A stretch of DNA of 64,000 nt from JAYFQF01 sp034927285 (GTDB taxonomy: Bacteria; Bacillota; Peptococcia; DRI-13; UBA5745), in the NCBI GenBank assembly GCA_034927285.1, contig JAYFQF010000026.1, positions 13,001 through 77,000 of the forward strand, given 5' to 3'. Of this stretch, positions 51,624 through 60,377 are shown piece after piece (position 1 is the first letter of the stretch; every line of letters begins with the position of its first letter). Both the position numbers and the translations under genes were made by a program. The notes under the pieces were generated by a model that worked only from the letters and a program-made list of their open reading frames with translations, searched no databases and was not told the DNA's origin.

Positions 51624-51658
51624 ACTAATGACGTGGTGATCATCACCACGTCATTAGT
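51624..51658. promoter_or_regulatory. 35-bp near-perfect palindrome in the early/late junction
   Basis: Arms 51624-51640 (ACTAATGACGTGGTGAT) and 51642-51658 are exact complements around a single C. It lies between the mor terminator and the ribosome binding site of the holin gene. It could be a Mor-type activator site for the late promoter or an mRNA hairpin of the leader. I see no convincing -10 box at the distance known for Mu Mor sites. Confidence 0.7.
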
Positions 51659-51679
51659 CATTTACGGAGGGGATCAAAA

Positions 51680-52126
51680 ATGGAAATGCAGGCGTTTTTG
51701 CAGGAGGCTGTGTCCCAGATCGTTATCGCTTTGGCGGGCCTTTGCCTGGCTTTTGCGGCCTACGGCATTAAGCGGGGGACGGACTGGTTGCGGCAAAAGA
51801 CGGCAGCCCTGAAGAGCGAGGAGCAGCGGAGAGAGCTGACCGCCGCCCTGGAGGATCTGGACATGTTGACGGATAAAACGGTCACAGCCATTGAGCAAAC
51901 CACCGCCAGCGAGATCCGGAAGCTGATCAAGGACGGTAAGGCCAGCCGGGAGGAACTTGTGGCCCTGTCCAAGGATGCCTATACCCGGATCCGCTCCAGT
52001 CTGGCGCCGGAGTATCAGGCGGTGCTGCAAGAAAACTTTGGCAACCTAAAGGACGTGATCTTAGCCGGCATCGAGGCCAAGGTCCTGGAGTTGAAGCGGG
52101 CCGCACCTGCTACGGAGGGCCAATAA
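51680..52126 (+). CDS. Putative phage holin (LLH-like)
   Basis: The 148-residue protein has one N-terminal membrane helix, QIVIALAGLCLAFAAYGIKRG. A long amphipathic helix follows (RQKTAALKSEEQRRELTAALEDLDMLTDKTV), and a C-terminal helical part with YQAVLQENFGNLKDVILAGIEAKV. This layout matches the Lactobacillus phage LL-H holin family. It would permeabilise the membrane to release the amidase. It is the first gene behind the palindrome. Confidence 0.78.
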   Translation: MEMQAFLQEAVSQIVIALAGLCLAFAAYGIKRGTDWLRQKTAALKSEEQRRELTAALEDLDMLTDKTVTAIEQTTASEIRKLIKDGKASREELVALSKDAYTRIRSSLAPEYQAVLQENFGNLKDVILAGIEAKVLELKRAAPATEGQ

Positions 52127-52476
52127 TGGAATGGATCTTCCAGCTGGCCGTTACCACCGCTCTGGGGGCTCTGGCCTGGTTTGTCAAAGGCACCTTTGCC
52201 CGGATCGAAGCCGGCCAACAGAAGACGGCGGCGGAAATCCAGCAGGGCTTAAAGGACACCAATACCCGCATTGAGGCGGTGCAAAAAGCCAGCGCTGACC
52301 GAATGGTTAGCCTGGAAAAAGAATTGGCTCAACTCAAGGCCGACCTGCCCATGGTCTACACCTTGCGAGAAGACTTTATCCGGTCGATGAACAGTGTCGA
52401 GTCCGGAATGAAACATATCAACGACAAGCTGGACACTTTGCTCCAGAGAAGCGGGAGGAGGGAAATTGATGGATGA
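52126..52476 (+). CDS. Membrane-anchored coiled-coil phage protein (Mu gp25/DUF2730 position)
   Basis: The 116-residue protein has an N-terminal hydrophobic segment (MEWIFQLAVTTALGALAWFV). A coiled coil follows (RIEAGQQKTAAEIQQGLKDTNTRIEAVQKASADR). In Mu-like phages a DUF2730 protein of this shape occupies this slot. It might act in lysis or regulation; no direct evidence. It overlaps the holin stop by one base. Confidence 0.65.
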   Translation: MEWIFQLAVTTALGALAWFVKGTFARIEAGQQKTAAEIQQGLKDTNTRIEAVQKASADRMVSLEKELAQLKADLPMVYTLREDFIRSMNSVESGMKHINDKLDTLLQRSGRREIDG

Positions 52477-52783
52477 AAAAGAGCGCCAGGAGATCCGGCA
52501 GAATAAAGCGATCCGGGGATATATCATGCGGGCGCTTGCCAAGGGATACCGGTACAGCCTCTTAACCCGGCAGATCGCCAACGCGCTGCAGGCCGAGGGC
52601 CTGATCATTTCCCCGGATATCTCCCGGCATCTGGACTATCTGGTGGAGGCCGGTTATGTAGAGATCACTACAGATCGCGTCAATGCCTATCAGGCTTACC
52701 AAAATGACGCCGTACTCCGCCTGACCAAAGAAGGCATTGATCTGATCGAGGGCAGCACCGAGGATCCGGGAGTGGATCTGTAA
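52469..52783 (+). CDS. Small winged-helix-like phage protein (Mu gp26 position)
   Basis: The 104-residue product has IRGYIMRALAKGYRYSLLTRQIANALQAEGLIISPDISRHLDYLVEAGYVEIT and RLTKEGIDLIEG, a winged-helix pattern. It corresponds in place to Mu gp26, just before the small terminase. ATG 52469 follows GGGAGGG at 6 bases. It overlaps its neighbours on both sides. Confidence 0.7.
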   Translation: MDEKERQEIRQNKAIRGYIMRALAKGYRYSLLTRQIANALQAEGLIISPDISRHLDYLVEAGYVEITTDRVNAYQAYQNDAVLRLTKEGIDLIEGSTEDPGVDL

Positions 52784-53352
52784 TGGCCAAGCGACAGCGG
52801 ACCAGGGTCAACTCAAAAATTGACCAGCTGCCGGAGGAACTGCGGGAAAAGGTGGACCGGATGCTGTTTGATCCGGCCAATACCTACGAAGACATTGCCG
52901 CTTTTTTGGATGGCTCCGGCTATTCCGCCAGCAAAAGCGCCGTTGGCCGCTATGCGCTGCGGCATAACCAGGCGTCGGCCCGGGTTCAGGAGACGATGGC
53001 AAAGACCAAGGCCATGGCGGTGGCCATTGCCGCCAATCCGGATCTGGACTTTACCAAGGCGGGGCAGGTGATGCTGGCGGACGGCCTGATGCAGCGGATG
53101 GCGGCGGCGGAAGAAGAATGGCAGGAGATCCCCTTGGACAAGGCTGGGCGGCTAATCGTAAGCCTGGGCCGGGCCCAGCTTTATGAGCAGGCCATCCGCA
53201 ACAACTACCAGCGCAAGATCGATCTGGCCTTCGCCGGATTGGAGGATGAGCTGATGGGCGTGATCAAGGCCGATCCGGCGCTGGCCGCAGATCTCCGGGC
53301 GATCTTACAACGGGCAAAAGATAAGGTGACAAACGATGACGAAGCTGGATAG
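52783..53352 (+). CDS. Small terminase subunit (DUF3486, Mu gp27 type)
   Basis: The 189-residue protein has a DUF3486 pattern: SKIDQLPEELREKVDRML, TYEDIAAFLDGSGYSASKSAVGRYA (HTH), and PDLDFTKAGQVMLADGLMQRM. It recognises phage DNA for packaging together with the large subunit. It overlaps the large terminase gene by 17 bases. Confidence 0.88.
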   Translation: MAKRQRTRVNSKIDQLPEELREKVDRMLFDPANTYEDIAAFLDGSGYSASKSAVGRYALRHNQASARVQETMAKTKAMAVAIAANPDLDFTKAGQVMLADGLMQRMAAAEEEWQEIPLDKAGRLIVSLGRAQLYEQAIRNNYQRKIDLAFAGLEDELMGVIKADPALAADLRAILQRAKDKVTNDDEAG

Positions 53353-55105
53353 GTATCTGCTGGAGCTGACGGAGGAGCTGCCGGACATTTCGGCGGCCGA
53401 AGAGGCAAAGCACCAAGAAGACCTCTTTGCCCAGTATGTGCAGGGGGGGACTAATTTTCCTGCCCTGCGGCGGCAGCTGGCCGCCGAGCGGCGGGCCGGT
53501 CAGACACTGGGCGGCCCTAAAGGGTTGCGGCGCCGGCTTGGCGCCATCGACCTGGAGTATTTCGGCCGCGCCTATTTTGGCCACTATTTCCGCCGGCCGT
53601 CGCCGGATTTTCACCGGGAATTAGATCAACTATGGACCAGCGGCGTAATGAAGGGCCTGGATCCCGCGACCGACCGAAAAATCATTGAGAGAAAAGACGG
53701 GTGCAGGAAAGCGGTAGCAGCGCCCAGAGGCCACGCCAAGTCCACCACCTTTACCTTCAAGGATAGCCTCCACGCCATCCTCTACGAGTACAAGCATTAC
53801 CTGCTGATCTTGTCCGACAGCACCGAGCAGGCCGAGGGATTTTTAGGAGACATTAAAGCTGAACTGGAAGAGAACAGCTATATACTAGAAGACTTTGGCC
53901 CACTCCAGGGGAAAGCCTGGACCAGCGGCTGCCTGCTGACCAGCACCGGCGTCAAGGCGGAGGCTATCGGCAGCGGGAAAAAGGTTCGCGGCCGGCGGCA
54001 CCGGAACTGGCGCCCGGACCTGATTGTCTTAGACGACATCGAAAACGACGAGAATGTAAATACCCCGGAGCAGCGGCGGAAGCTGGCCAGCTGGTTTTAC
54101 AAGGCCGTCAGTAAGGCCGGCGATACCTATACGGACATTGTGTATATCGGGACGATCCTGCATTATGACAGCCTGCTGTCCAAGGTGTTGGTCAACCCGG
54201 AGTATGACAGCGTCAAATTCCGGGGTGTGCTGAGCTTTGCCACCCGTCGGGAACTCTGGGATGCCTGGGAAGCCATCTATATTGATCTGACCAATCCCCA
54301 GCATAAAGAGGATGCCCAGGATTTCTATGAGGCAAACCGGGCCGAAATGCTGGAGGGAACAAAGGTTCTGTGGCCGGAAAAGCAGTCCTACCTGGCCCTG
54401 ATGATCAAACGGATTTCTGAGGGCGAGGCGTCCTTTAACTCTGAAATCCAGAATGATCCCGTGGATCCGGCCAACTGCACGTTCCCGGAAGAGTGGTTCG
54501 ATTTTTGGGATCAGCAGCCGGAACAGCCAGACTTTAAGGATCCCCGCTTTGTCCTGATCGGCGCCGTGGACCCCAGCCTGGGCAAGAACGAGAAGGCCGA
54601 CACCAACAGCTTGATCAATCTGGCTAAGGATACCACCACTGGCTACCTCTATGTTTATGAGGCGTCGGTGGAACGGCGCAAGCCGGATCAGATTATCGAA
54701 GATGCCATTGAGATGCAGCGCCGCAACAAGCGGGACCTGCAAAAGGGCTTCCGGGCCTTCGGCGTGGAGACGGTCCAATTCCAGTATTTTTTTAAAGACA
54801 TCTTGGTCAAGCAATCGGCAGCGGTGGGGGAGTATCTGCCCATCGAGGAGATCAACAATCTCCAAAATAAGCGACTGCGAATTGAGGCACTGGCCCCTTT
54901 TGTCAAAAACAAATATTTGAAGTTTTGCAGTAAGCACAAGACACTTTTGCAGCAAATGAGGGAGTATCCCATGGGCAAAAACGACGACGGGCCCGACGGC
55001 CTGGAAATGGCGCTGCGGCTTGCGTTAGCTGTCGGCGGCGGCAGCGCCGGAGATTATCGAAGCGTAACGTCCCGGGTAAGCCGTTTTGGCAAAGGCGCCT
55101 GGTAA
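53336..55105 (+). CDS. Large terminase subunit (Mu gp28 type)
   Basis: The 589-residue packaging ATPase/nuclease has Walker A CRKAVAAPRGHAKSTTFTFKDSL and Walker B DLIVLDDIENDENVN, with IVYIGTILHYDSLL as coupling motif. The nuclease domain begins VLIGAVDPSLGKNEKADTN and includes GFRAFGVETVQFQYFFKDIL. Length and order agree with Mu gp28-like terminases. It starts inside the small subunit gene. Confidence 0.92.
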   Translation: MTKLDRYLLELTEELPDISAAEEAKHQEDLFAQYVQGGTNFPALRRQLAAERRAGQTLGGPKGLRRRLGAIDLEYFGRAYFGHYFRRPSPDFHRELDQLWTSGVMKGLDPATDRKIIERKDGCRKAVAAPRGHAKSTTFTFKDSLHAILYEYKHYLLILSDSTEQAEGFLGDIKAELEENSYILEDFGPLQGKAWTSGCLLTSTGVKAEAIGSGKKVRGRRHRNWRPDLIVLDDIENDENVNTPEQRRKLASWFYKAVSKAGDTYTDIVYIGTILHYDSLLSKVLVNPEYDSVKFRGVLSFATRRELWDAWEAIYIDLTNPQHKEDAQDFYEANRAEMLEGTKVLWPEKQSYLALMIKRISEGEASFNSEIQNDPVDPANCTFPEEWFDFWDQQPEQPDFKDPRFVLIGAVDPSLGKNEKADTNSLINLAKDTTTGYLYVYEASVERRKPDQIIEDAIEMQRRNKRDLQKGFRAFGVETVQFQYFFKDILVKQSAAVGEYLPIEEINNLQNKRLRIEALAPFVKNKYLKFCSKHKTLLQQMREYPMGKNDDGPDGLEMALRLALAVGGGSAGDYRSVTSRVSRFGKGAW

Positions 55106-55120
55106 AGGAGGTGATGGACT

Positions 55121-56710
55121 TTGGCAGTACAAGGGATTGTCCGGCGTAGGCCTGCCGGCCGCCCGCCGGCGGGAGAGGTGTTGATCGCCCCCCTGGGGGA
55201 AAAATATTCGGAATATCCTTCCAACGGATTAACGCCGGTACGGCTGGCGGAAATCTTCCGCGAGGCGGACGCCGGCGACGTTTTACGGCAGATGGAACTC
55301 TTTGGTGAAATGGAGGAAAAGGATCCTCATTTGTTTTCGCAGCTCCAGACCCGGAAGCAGGCAGTCACCGGCCTGGACTATGAGCTGTTGCCCTTTAGCG
55401 ACGATCCATTGGATAAAGCCATCGCCGAGTTTTGCAGCGAGCAGATGGCGGCCCTGGAGGGCATGGAAGAGATCCTGATGGACCTGTTGGACGCCATCGG
55501 CAAGGGCATATCCGTCAGCGAGATCATTTGGGGCACAGACGGGCGGCACACCGTGATCCGGGAGATCTGCCACCGCCACCCCAAAAGCTTTTTTTGGGAC
55601 GCCGAAGACAACTTCCGGGCCCGGACCAGGGCGGAGCCGGCGGGGATCCTGCTGCCGGAAAATAAGGTGATCATCCACCGATACAAAGCCAAGAGCGGCC
55701 ATCCGGCCCGGGCCGGCATCCTGCGGGTCTGCGCCTGGATGTACCTCTTTAAAAATTACAGTATCAAGGATTGGGTGGCCTTTGCGGAGGTTTACGGTAT
55801 GCCGCTGCGGCTGGGGGAGTACAATCCAGGCGCTTCCGAGGCCGAGAAGACAGCTCTGATGCGGGCGCTGATCCAGATCGGCAGCGACGCCGCCGGCATC
55901 ATTCCCACCGGGACAAAAATCAACTTTGTCGAGGGCCAGAAAAACAGCTCCATGAATATCTATGAGCCCCTGGCCCGCTATTGTGACGAACAGATCAGCA
56001 AGGCCGTCCTGGGGCAAACTCTGACCTCCGATGCCGGCGGCGGCAGCTACGCGCAAAGCAAAACCCATAACGAGGTCCGGCACGACCTGACGGTGGCTGA
56101 CTGCCGGGCCCTGGCCTCCACCTTGCGCCGGGACCTCCTCAAACCCCTGGTGATGTTTAACTTTGGGGAAACCGTCCGGATCCCGAAGATCCGCTTTGAC
56201 TGCGAGGAGGCCGGGGACCAAAAGGAGCAGGCGGATATCTACAGTATCCTGATTAACGACCTGGGGATGCAGGTGCCGGTAAGCCATCTGCGGAAGGTTT
56301 TCGCGGTTCCCCAGGGTGAGGCCGGCGAGGAGGTGGCCGTCGGTCGGACCAATGCCTTTTTGCCGGCGTCGGCCGCCCTGAAGCAGCAGTTGCCGGCCGG
56401 ACTCTTACGACTAAAGGCCGAGGCGGCGGAAACGCAGGAATTACAAAAGGCCCAGCGGCAGGAAGACGCATTAGAGGACGCCGCCATAGCCGCCAGCTCC
56501 CCGGCCTGGGAAACCCTCTACCAGCCCCTACTGGCCCTGGCAAAACAGACGGACAGCCTGGAAAAGCTGCAGGCCATCTTGGAGGATCCCCGGCAGCTGG
56601 CTGACCTCCTGGCCAAGATGGACCAGGGCCAGCTGGAGCAGCTGCTGGCAAACGGCATGCTGTATGGGGATATCAGCGGGCGGGCCCTGGAGGACAAGGA
56701 CGATGGATAA
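55121..56710 (+). CDS. Portal protein (DUF935, Mu gp29 type)
   Basis: The 529-residue protein has LRQMELFGEMEEKDPHLFSQLQTRKQAVTGLDYEL, KGISVSEIIWG, DWVAFAEVYGMPLRLGEYN and AVLGQTLTSDAGGGSYAQSKTHNEVRHDL, all typical of DUF935 portals. It forms the DNA entry ring of the head. It starts with TTG 6 bases after AAAGGAGGTGA, a very strong site. Confidence 0.92.
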   Translation: MAVQGIVRRRPAGRPPAGEVLIAPLGEKYSEYPSNGLTPVRLAEIFREADAGDVLRQMELFGEMEEKDPHLFSQLQTRKQAVTGLDYELLPFSDDPLDKAIAEFCSEQMAALEGMEEILMDLLDAIGKGISVSEIIWGTDGRHTVIREICHRHPKSFFWDAEDNFRARTRAEPAGILLPENKVIIHRYKAKSGHPARAGILRVCAWMYLFKNYSIKDWVAFAEVYGMPLRLGEYNPGASEAEKTALMRALIQIGSDAAGIIPTGTKINFVEGQKNSSMNIYEPLARYCDEQISKAVLGQTLTSDAGGGSYAQSKTHNEVRHDLTVADCRALASTLRRDLLKPLVMFNFGETVRIPKIRFDCEEAGDQKEQADIYSILINDLGMQVPVSHLRKVFAVPQGEAGEEVAVGRTNAFLPASAALKQQLPAGLLRLKAEAAETQELQKAQRQEDALEDAAIAASSPAWETLYQPLLALAKQTDSLEKLQAILEDPRQLADLLAKMDQGQLEQLLANGMLYGDISGRALEDKDDG

Positions 56711-57434
56711 AACGGATTTTACCTTTTTGGCCAAGGACGCAAAATTCGAGGCGGCAATCAAGTATTTTGGCAAAAAGCTGCCGGTGACCGCCCGGGAATT
56801 TTACAAATTGGCCGCCGAATACCAGGCCCGGGCCTTTACCATTGCCAGCTACTCCAAGGCGGAAATCATCAAACAGTTTTATGAGCTGTTGAAGCAATGC
56901 TTAGAGAATGGACAGACCCTGGAAGATTTCCGCCGGCAGGCCAACGAGTTTCAGGCCGGCGCCGGGTACCGGGATCTGACGGCCTTCCGGGCCGAGACCG
57001 TTTTTCGGACGAACATCCAAACGGCCTACCAGGTGGGGCATTACCAAGCCATGACAGATCCCCAGGTCAAACGGCTCCGGCCTTATTGGCAGTACCGGGC
57101 GGTCAACGACCATAAAACCCGGCCCGCCCACCGGGCCATGAACGGCCGGGTATTTCCGGCGGACCATCCCATCTGGGACACCTGGTATCCGCCCAACGGC
57201 TTTAAGTGTCGCTGCCTGGTGGTGACATTGTCCGAGCGTCAGGTCCGGGAGCGCGGCCTTCGGGTAGAGACGGAAGCCCCCCGGGCGGCGATCCTGGACG
57301 GCAACTGGGTAAACATTATGCCGGACGCCCATTTCCAGACCAACCCGGCGACAGCACCCTGGCAGCCGGTTCCCATCAATTTTCCCCCGGCGCTGCGCAC
57401 CGCTTACCTACGATCTATGGAAAGCACGAAATAG
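56703..57434 (+). CDS. Phage head morphogenesis protein (Mu gpF-like)
   Basis: The 243-residue minor head protein has FRAETVFRTNIQTAYQVGHYQAM, PYWQYRAVNDHKTRPAHRAMNGRVFPADHPIWDTWYPPNGFKCRC, the SPP1 gp7/Mu gpF signature. It assists head assembly. ATG 56703 follows GGAGGACAAGG and overlaps the portal gene by 8 bases. Confidence 0.9.
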   Translation: MDKTDFTFLAKDAKFEAAIKYFGKKLPVTAREFYKLAAEYQARAFTIASYSKAEIIKQFYELLKQCLENGQTLEDFRRQANEFQAGAGYRDLTAFRAETVFRTNIQTAYQVGHYQAMTDPQVKRLRPYWQYRAVNDHKTRPAHRAMNGRVFPADHPIWDTWYPPNGFKCRCLVVTLSERQVRERGLRVETEAPRAAILDGNWVNIMPDAHFQTNPATAPWQPVPINFPPALRTAYLRSMESTK

Positions 57435-57554
57435 GCCCTTTAAGGCGTTGGAAAACTGTCCCAAGGGTATTTTTACCTTGGACGCTTTAAACCCCCGTGG
57501 CCACGCGTGGCCACCGCCTTAAAACGGATTTTACTGGCAAAGGAGGATGGTAAT
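57435..57554. other. Structured 120-bp gap between gpF and gpI genes
   Basis: It holds a hairpin CCAAGGGTA/TACCTTGG (57462-57482) and an exact 18-bp palindrome GTGGCCACGCGTGGCCAC (57497-57514). No gene fits here. It is one of the longest gaps in the packed late region. Confidence 0.65.
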
Positions 57555-58556
57555 TTGAGCAAAACCCTGAAACTGCTGGTTTTGGACGCCCACAGCTTGC
57601 CCCAGGGCCCGGCCCCGGAGCTGATCCGGATCCTGCCGTTAGGCACGGTTAAAAGTACATTCGGGCAATTTACCGTGGACGCCGAAAGCTTTACCAAAAT
57701 GAAGGCGCAGATGGAAGGCCGGGCCCTGGATTTGGTGGTGGACTACGAACACCAGACCCTGAAAAACGTCCAGGCGCCGGCGGCCGCCTGGATCAAAGAA
57801 TTAGTCCTGGCCGCTGACGCCATCATGGCCCGGGTGGAGTGGACCCCGAAAGGCCGGGAGTATGTGGCCAATGGAGAATATCGGTACACGTCCCCGGTAA
57901 TCCAGGTCCGGAAATCTGATGGCAAGGTGGTGGGGCTCCACTCGGTGGCCCTGACCAACACTCCGGCCATCGACGGCCAGTTTACCATTGCAAACAAAGA
58001 CATCGAAGGAACTGAAGGAGAGGATCAAATGGAACTGATTAAACTTTTGGCTAAACTGCTGGGCCTGCCGGAGACGGCAACGGAAGAAGAGGTTCTGGCG
58101 GCGGTGAAGACTCTGACCGAACAGGCGGCGGCTCCCTTGGTGGCCAACAAAACCGTGGCTGACCTGCTGGGCCTGGATGCCGCTAAGTCCAAAACCGAGG
58201 ATTATTGCGCGGCGATCCTGGCTTTAAAAAATGCTCAGCCCGGCGGTGATTATCTGGCCTTAAAGGCCCGGCTGGATCAGCGGGATGCCGAAGACGCCGT
58301 GGGCTTAGCCATGAAAGAAGGCAAGATCACCGGCGCGACACGGGAATGGGCCCTTAGCTACGCCCTGAAGGACCCGGCAGGCTTTAAGGGCTTTTTGGCC
58401 AAGGCTCCGGTGGTGGTGCCCGGCGGGGAATTGGATATCCTGGAGCCCAAGAGTAACCAGAAGCCCCCTCAAGCGGGAGAAGCCTTGCGGCTGGTCTGCA
58501 AGCAGATGGGCATCAGCACCGAAGCTGCCTTGAAGGCACTGAAGGAGGAAGAATAG
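57555..58556 (+). CDS. Mu gpI-like prohead protease/scaffold
   Basis: The 333-residue product begins LSKTLKLLVLDAHSLPQGP. It has DLVVDYEHQTLKNVQAPAAAWIKELV (the catalytic Ser/Thr-type protease region of gpI), YRYTSPVI and GLHSVALTNTPAIDGQF. An Ala/Glu-rich helical scaffold tail follows. TTG 57555 follows AGGAGG at 8 bases. Its C-terminal part may also be produced separately as a scaffold, as Mu Z is: an in-frame ATG at 58029 follows AAGGAGAGGATCAA. Confidence 0.88.
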   Translation: MSKTLKLLVLDAHSLPQGPAPELIRILPLGTVKSTFGQFTVDAESFTKMKAQMEGRALDLVVDYEHQTLKNVQAPAAAWIKELVLAADAIMARVEWTPKGREYVANGEYRYTSPVIQVRKSDGKVVGLHSVALTNTPAIDGQFTIANKDIEGTEGEDQMELIKLLAKLLGLPETATEEEVLAAVKTLTEQAAAPLVANKTVADLLGLDAAKSKTEDYCAAILALKNAQPGGDYLALKARLDQRDAEDAVGLAMKEGKITGATREWALSYALKDPAGFKGFLAKAPVVVPGGELDILEPKSNQKPPQAGEALRLVCKQMGISTEAALKALKEEE

Positions 58557-58559
58557 CAC

Positions 58560-59000
58560 ATGGCATTGACAAGCGGAAGAAATACGGCGGAGGTGGCCAA
58601 GGCAAAGCTGATTATTTTACCGGTGGATGCCGGAAAAATAATCTATGAAGGCTCTTTGGTGGTGCTGACATCTGCCGGCTACGCGCAAGCGGCAACCAAA
58701 GCGGCGGATCTGGTGGCCGTCGGCCGGGCGGAAGAACGGGTGGACAATACCGGGGGAGCCGCCGGCTCTAAGCAGATTTTGGTGCGGCGTGGCGTATTTG
58801 TCTGGGACAACTCCGCCACGGCCGAAAACCAGGTCCAGGATACGGATCTGTTAAAACCCTGCTATATCGAGGATGACTGCACCGTATCCATGCTGGCCAC
58901 CGGCTCCAGCCCTGCCGGCGTAGTAATGGGCGTCACTGAGGACGGCGTGGAAGTCGAGACCGGCCGGGCTAATCTTACCATCGCCATTACCCAGGGATAA
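58560..59000 (+). CDS. Head decoration-like protein
   Basis: The 146-residue, mainly beta protein begins MALTSGRNTAEVAKAKLIIL and has LVVLTSAGYAQAATKAADLVAVGRAEERVDNTGGAAGSKQILVRRGVFVWDNSA. This resembles the capsid stabilising/decoration proteins (DUF2190-like) between scaffold and major head genes. AAGGAGGAA lies upstream. Assignment rests on position and fold pattern. Confidence 0.7.
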   Translation: MALTSGRNTAEVAKAKLIILPVDAGKIIYEGSLVVLTSAGYAQAATKAADLVAVGRAEERVDNTGGAAGSKQILVRRGVFVWDNSATAENQVQDTDLLKPCYIEDDCTVSMLATGSSPAGVVMGVTEDGVEVETGRANLTIAITQG

Positions 59001-59017
59001 GAGGAGGAGAAACGACA

Positions 59018-59908
59018 ATGTTAGTAAACGCTGCGGCGTTAGCCGCGATCTTTACCAGTTTTAAGAGTGTTTTTCAGACCGCTTTTGAGGGCGCCAAGCC
59101 CAAATGGCAGGCGGTAGCCACCCGGGTGGAGTCCACCAGCTCCGAAAATAACTATGGTTGGCTGGGCAGCTGGCCGAAGATGCGGGAATGGGTAGGAGAG
59201 AGACAAGTCAAAAACCTGGAAGCCCATCAGTATACCATCCGGAATAAGGACTTTGAGGCCACGGTGGCGGTGGACCGAAACAGCATTGAGGATGATCAGT
59301 TGGGGATTTATGCTCCGCTGGTCCAGTCCATGGCCGATGAAGCAGCCACTTACCCGGACGCCTATGTTTTTGATTTGTTGGCCAAGGGCTTTGAAAACAA
59401 GTGCTATGACGGCAAGCCTTTTTTTGATACGACGCATCCCGAAGGCCGAAGAAAGGTTGCCAATCGGACCACGGCCAAGCTGGCCGGCCCTGCCTACGAC
59501 GCAGCCCGGACCGCCATTATGAGCCGGACCAACGGAGAAGGAAAAAGCTTGGGCCTGATCCCCAATCTTTTGGTTGTTGCCCCGGATTTGGAGGCGACTG
59601 CCCGGGAACTTTTGTATGCCGATCAGATCGCTGGTACCACTAACGTCCGCAAAGGGACGGCGGAGCTTTTAGTGGTGCCGGAACTGGCGGACTATCCGGG
59701 CCGCTGGTTTTTGCTTTGCACCACCAGACCCTTAAAGCCGCTGATCTTTCAGGAGCGTAAAAAGCCAAAAATTGTGTCCATGACCAACGAAACCGACACT
59801 GCAGTCTTCATGAACAAAAAATTTATTTATGGTGTAGATTCCCGGGCGGCCTTTGGCTATGGCATGTGGCAGATGGCCTATGGCTCCGACGGCTCCGAGG
59901 ACAAATAG
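59018..59908 (+). CDS. Major head protein (Mu gpT type)
   Basis: The 296-residue protein has FKSVFQTAFEGAKPKWQAVATRVES, YGWLGSWPKMREWVGERQVKNLEAHQYTIRNKDFEATVAVDRNSIEDDQLG, the well-known gpT motif, and RAAFGYGMWQMAYGSDGS at the end. It forms the capsid shell. It starts behind GAGGAGGAG and the order after gpI and decoration protein fits Mu. Confidence 0.93.
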   Translation: MLVNAAALAAIFTSFKSVFQTAFEGAKPKWQAVATRVESTSSENNYGWLGSWPKMREWVGERQVKNLEAHQYTIRNKDFEATVAVDRNSIEDDQLGIYAPLVQSMADEAATYPDAYVFDLLAKGFENKCYDGKPFFDTTHPEGRRKVANRTTAKLAGPAYDAARTAIMSRTNGEGKSLGLIPNLLVVAPDLEATARELLYADQIAGTTNVRKGTAELLVVPELADYPGRWFLLCTTRPLKPLIFQERKKPKIVSMTNETDTAVFMNKKFIYGVDSRAAFGYGMWQMAYGSDGSEDK

Positions 59909-59919
59909 GAGGCAGACCG

Positions 59920-60375
59920 ATGTACAGTACAGCCGAGGCCGTGTTAGAGATGATCAAGCCGTCGGCCATCGGCGGCCTGATCGACGATCAGTACATTGCC
60001 GATCCCGATGAGCGCCGGCAGCAGATCCTGCCCATCATCGAGGCGGCGATTGCCGACGCCGACGGGGAAATTGACGGGTACCTGATGGGGCGCTATCCGG
60101 TGCCCCTATCCTCCCCGGCGGCCATGATCAGCAAGGTGAGCAAAGATATCGCGGCCTATAATGTTTTTTCGAGGATCGGTATCAAAGAAGACGGCGAAGA
60201 AAAAAATTACCTGACCCGCTACCAGGCGGCCATCCGGTTTTTGGCCATGGTTGCCGAGGGCAAGATCAGCCTGGGGGTGCCGGGCGGATCAGCCGTAGCC
60301 GCCGCCCATGCCGGGGATTACCAGATCAGCTCCAACAAAAAAATCTTTGGCCGGCGGCAAATGGAAGGGATGTAA
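59920..60375 (+). CDS. DUF1320 protein (Mu gp36 type), head-tail connection
   Basis: The 151-residue product begins MYSTAEAVLEMIKPSAIGGLID. It has AAIADADGEIDGYLMGRYPVPLSSPAAMISKVSKDIAAYNVFSRI, characteristic of DUF1320, and ends with a disordered Gly/Ala segment. It is probably a head completion protein. ATG 59920 follows AGGAGGCAG. Confidence 0.88.
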   Translation: MYSTAEAVLEMIKPSAIGGLIDDQYIADPDERRQQILPIIEAAIADADGEIDGYLMGRYPVPLSSPAAMISKVSKDIAAYNVFSRIGIKEDGEEKNYLTRYQAAIRFLAMVAEGKISLGVPGGSAVAAAHAGDYQISSNKKIFGRRQMEGM

Positions 60376-60377
60376 GG

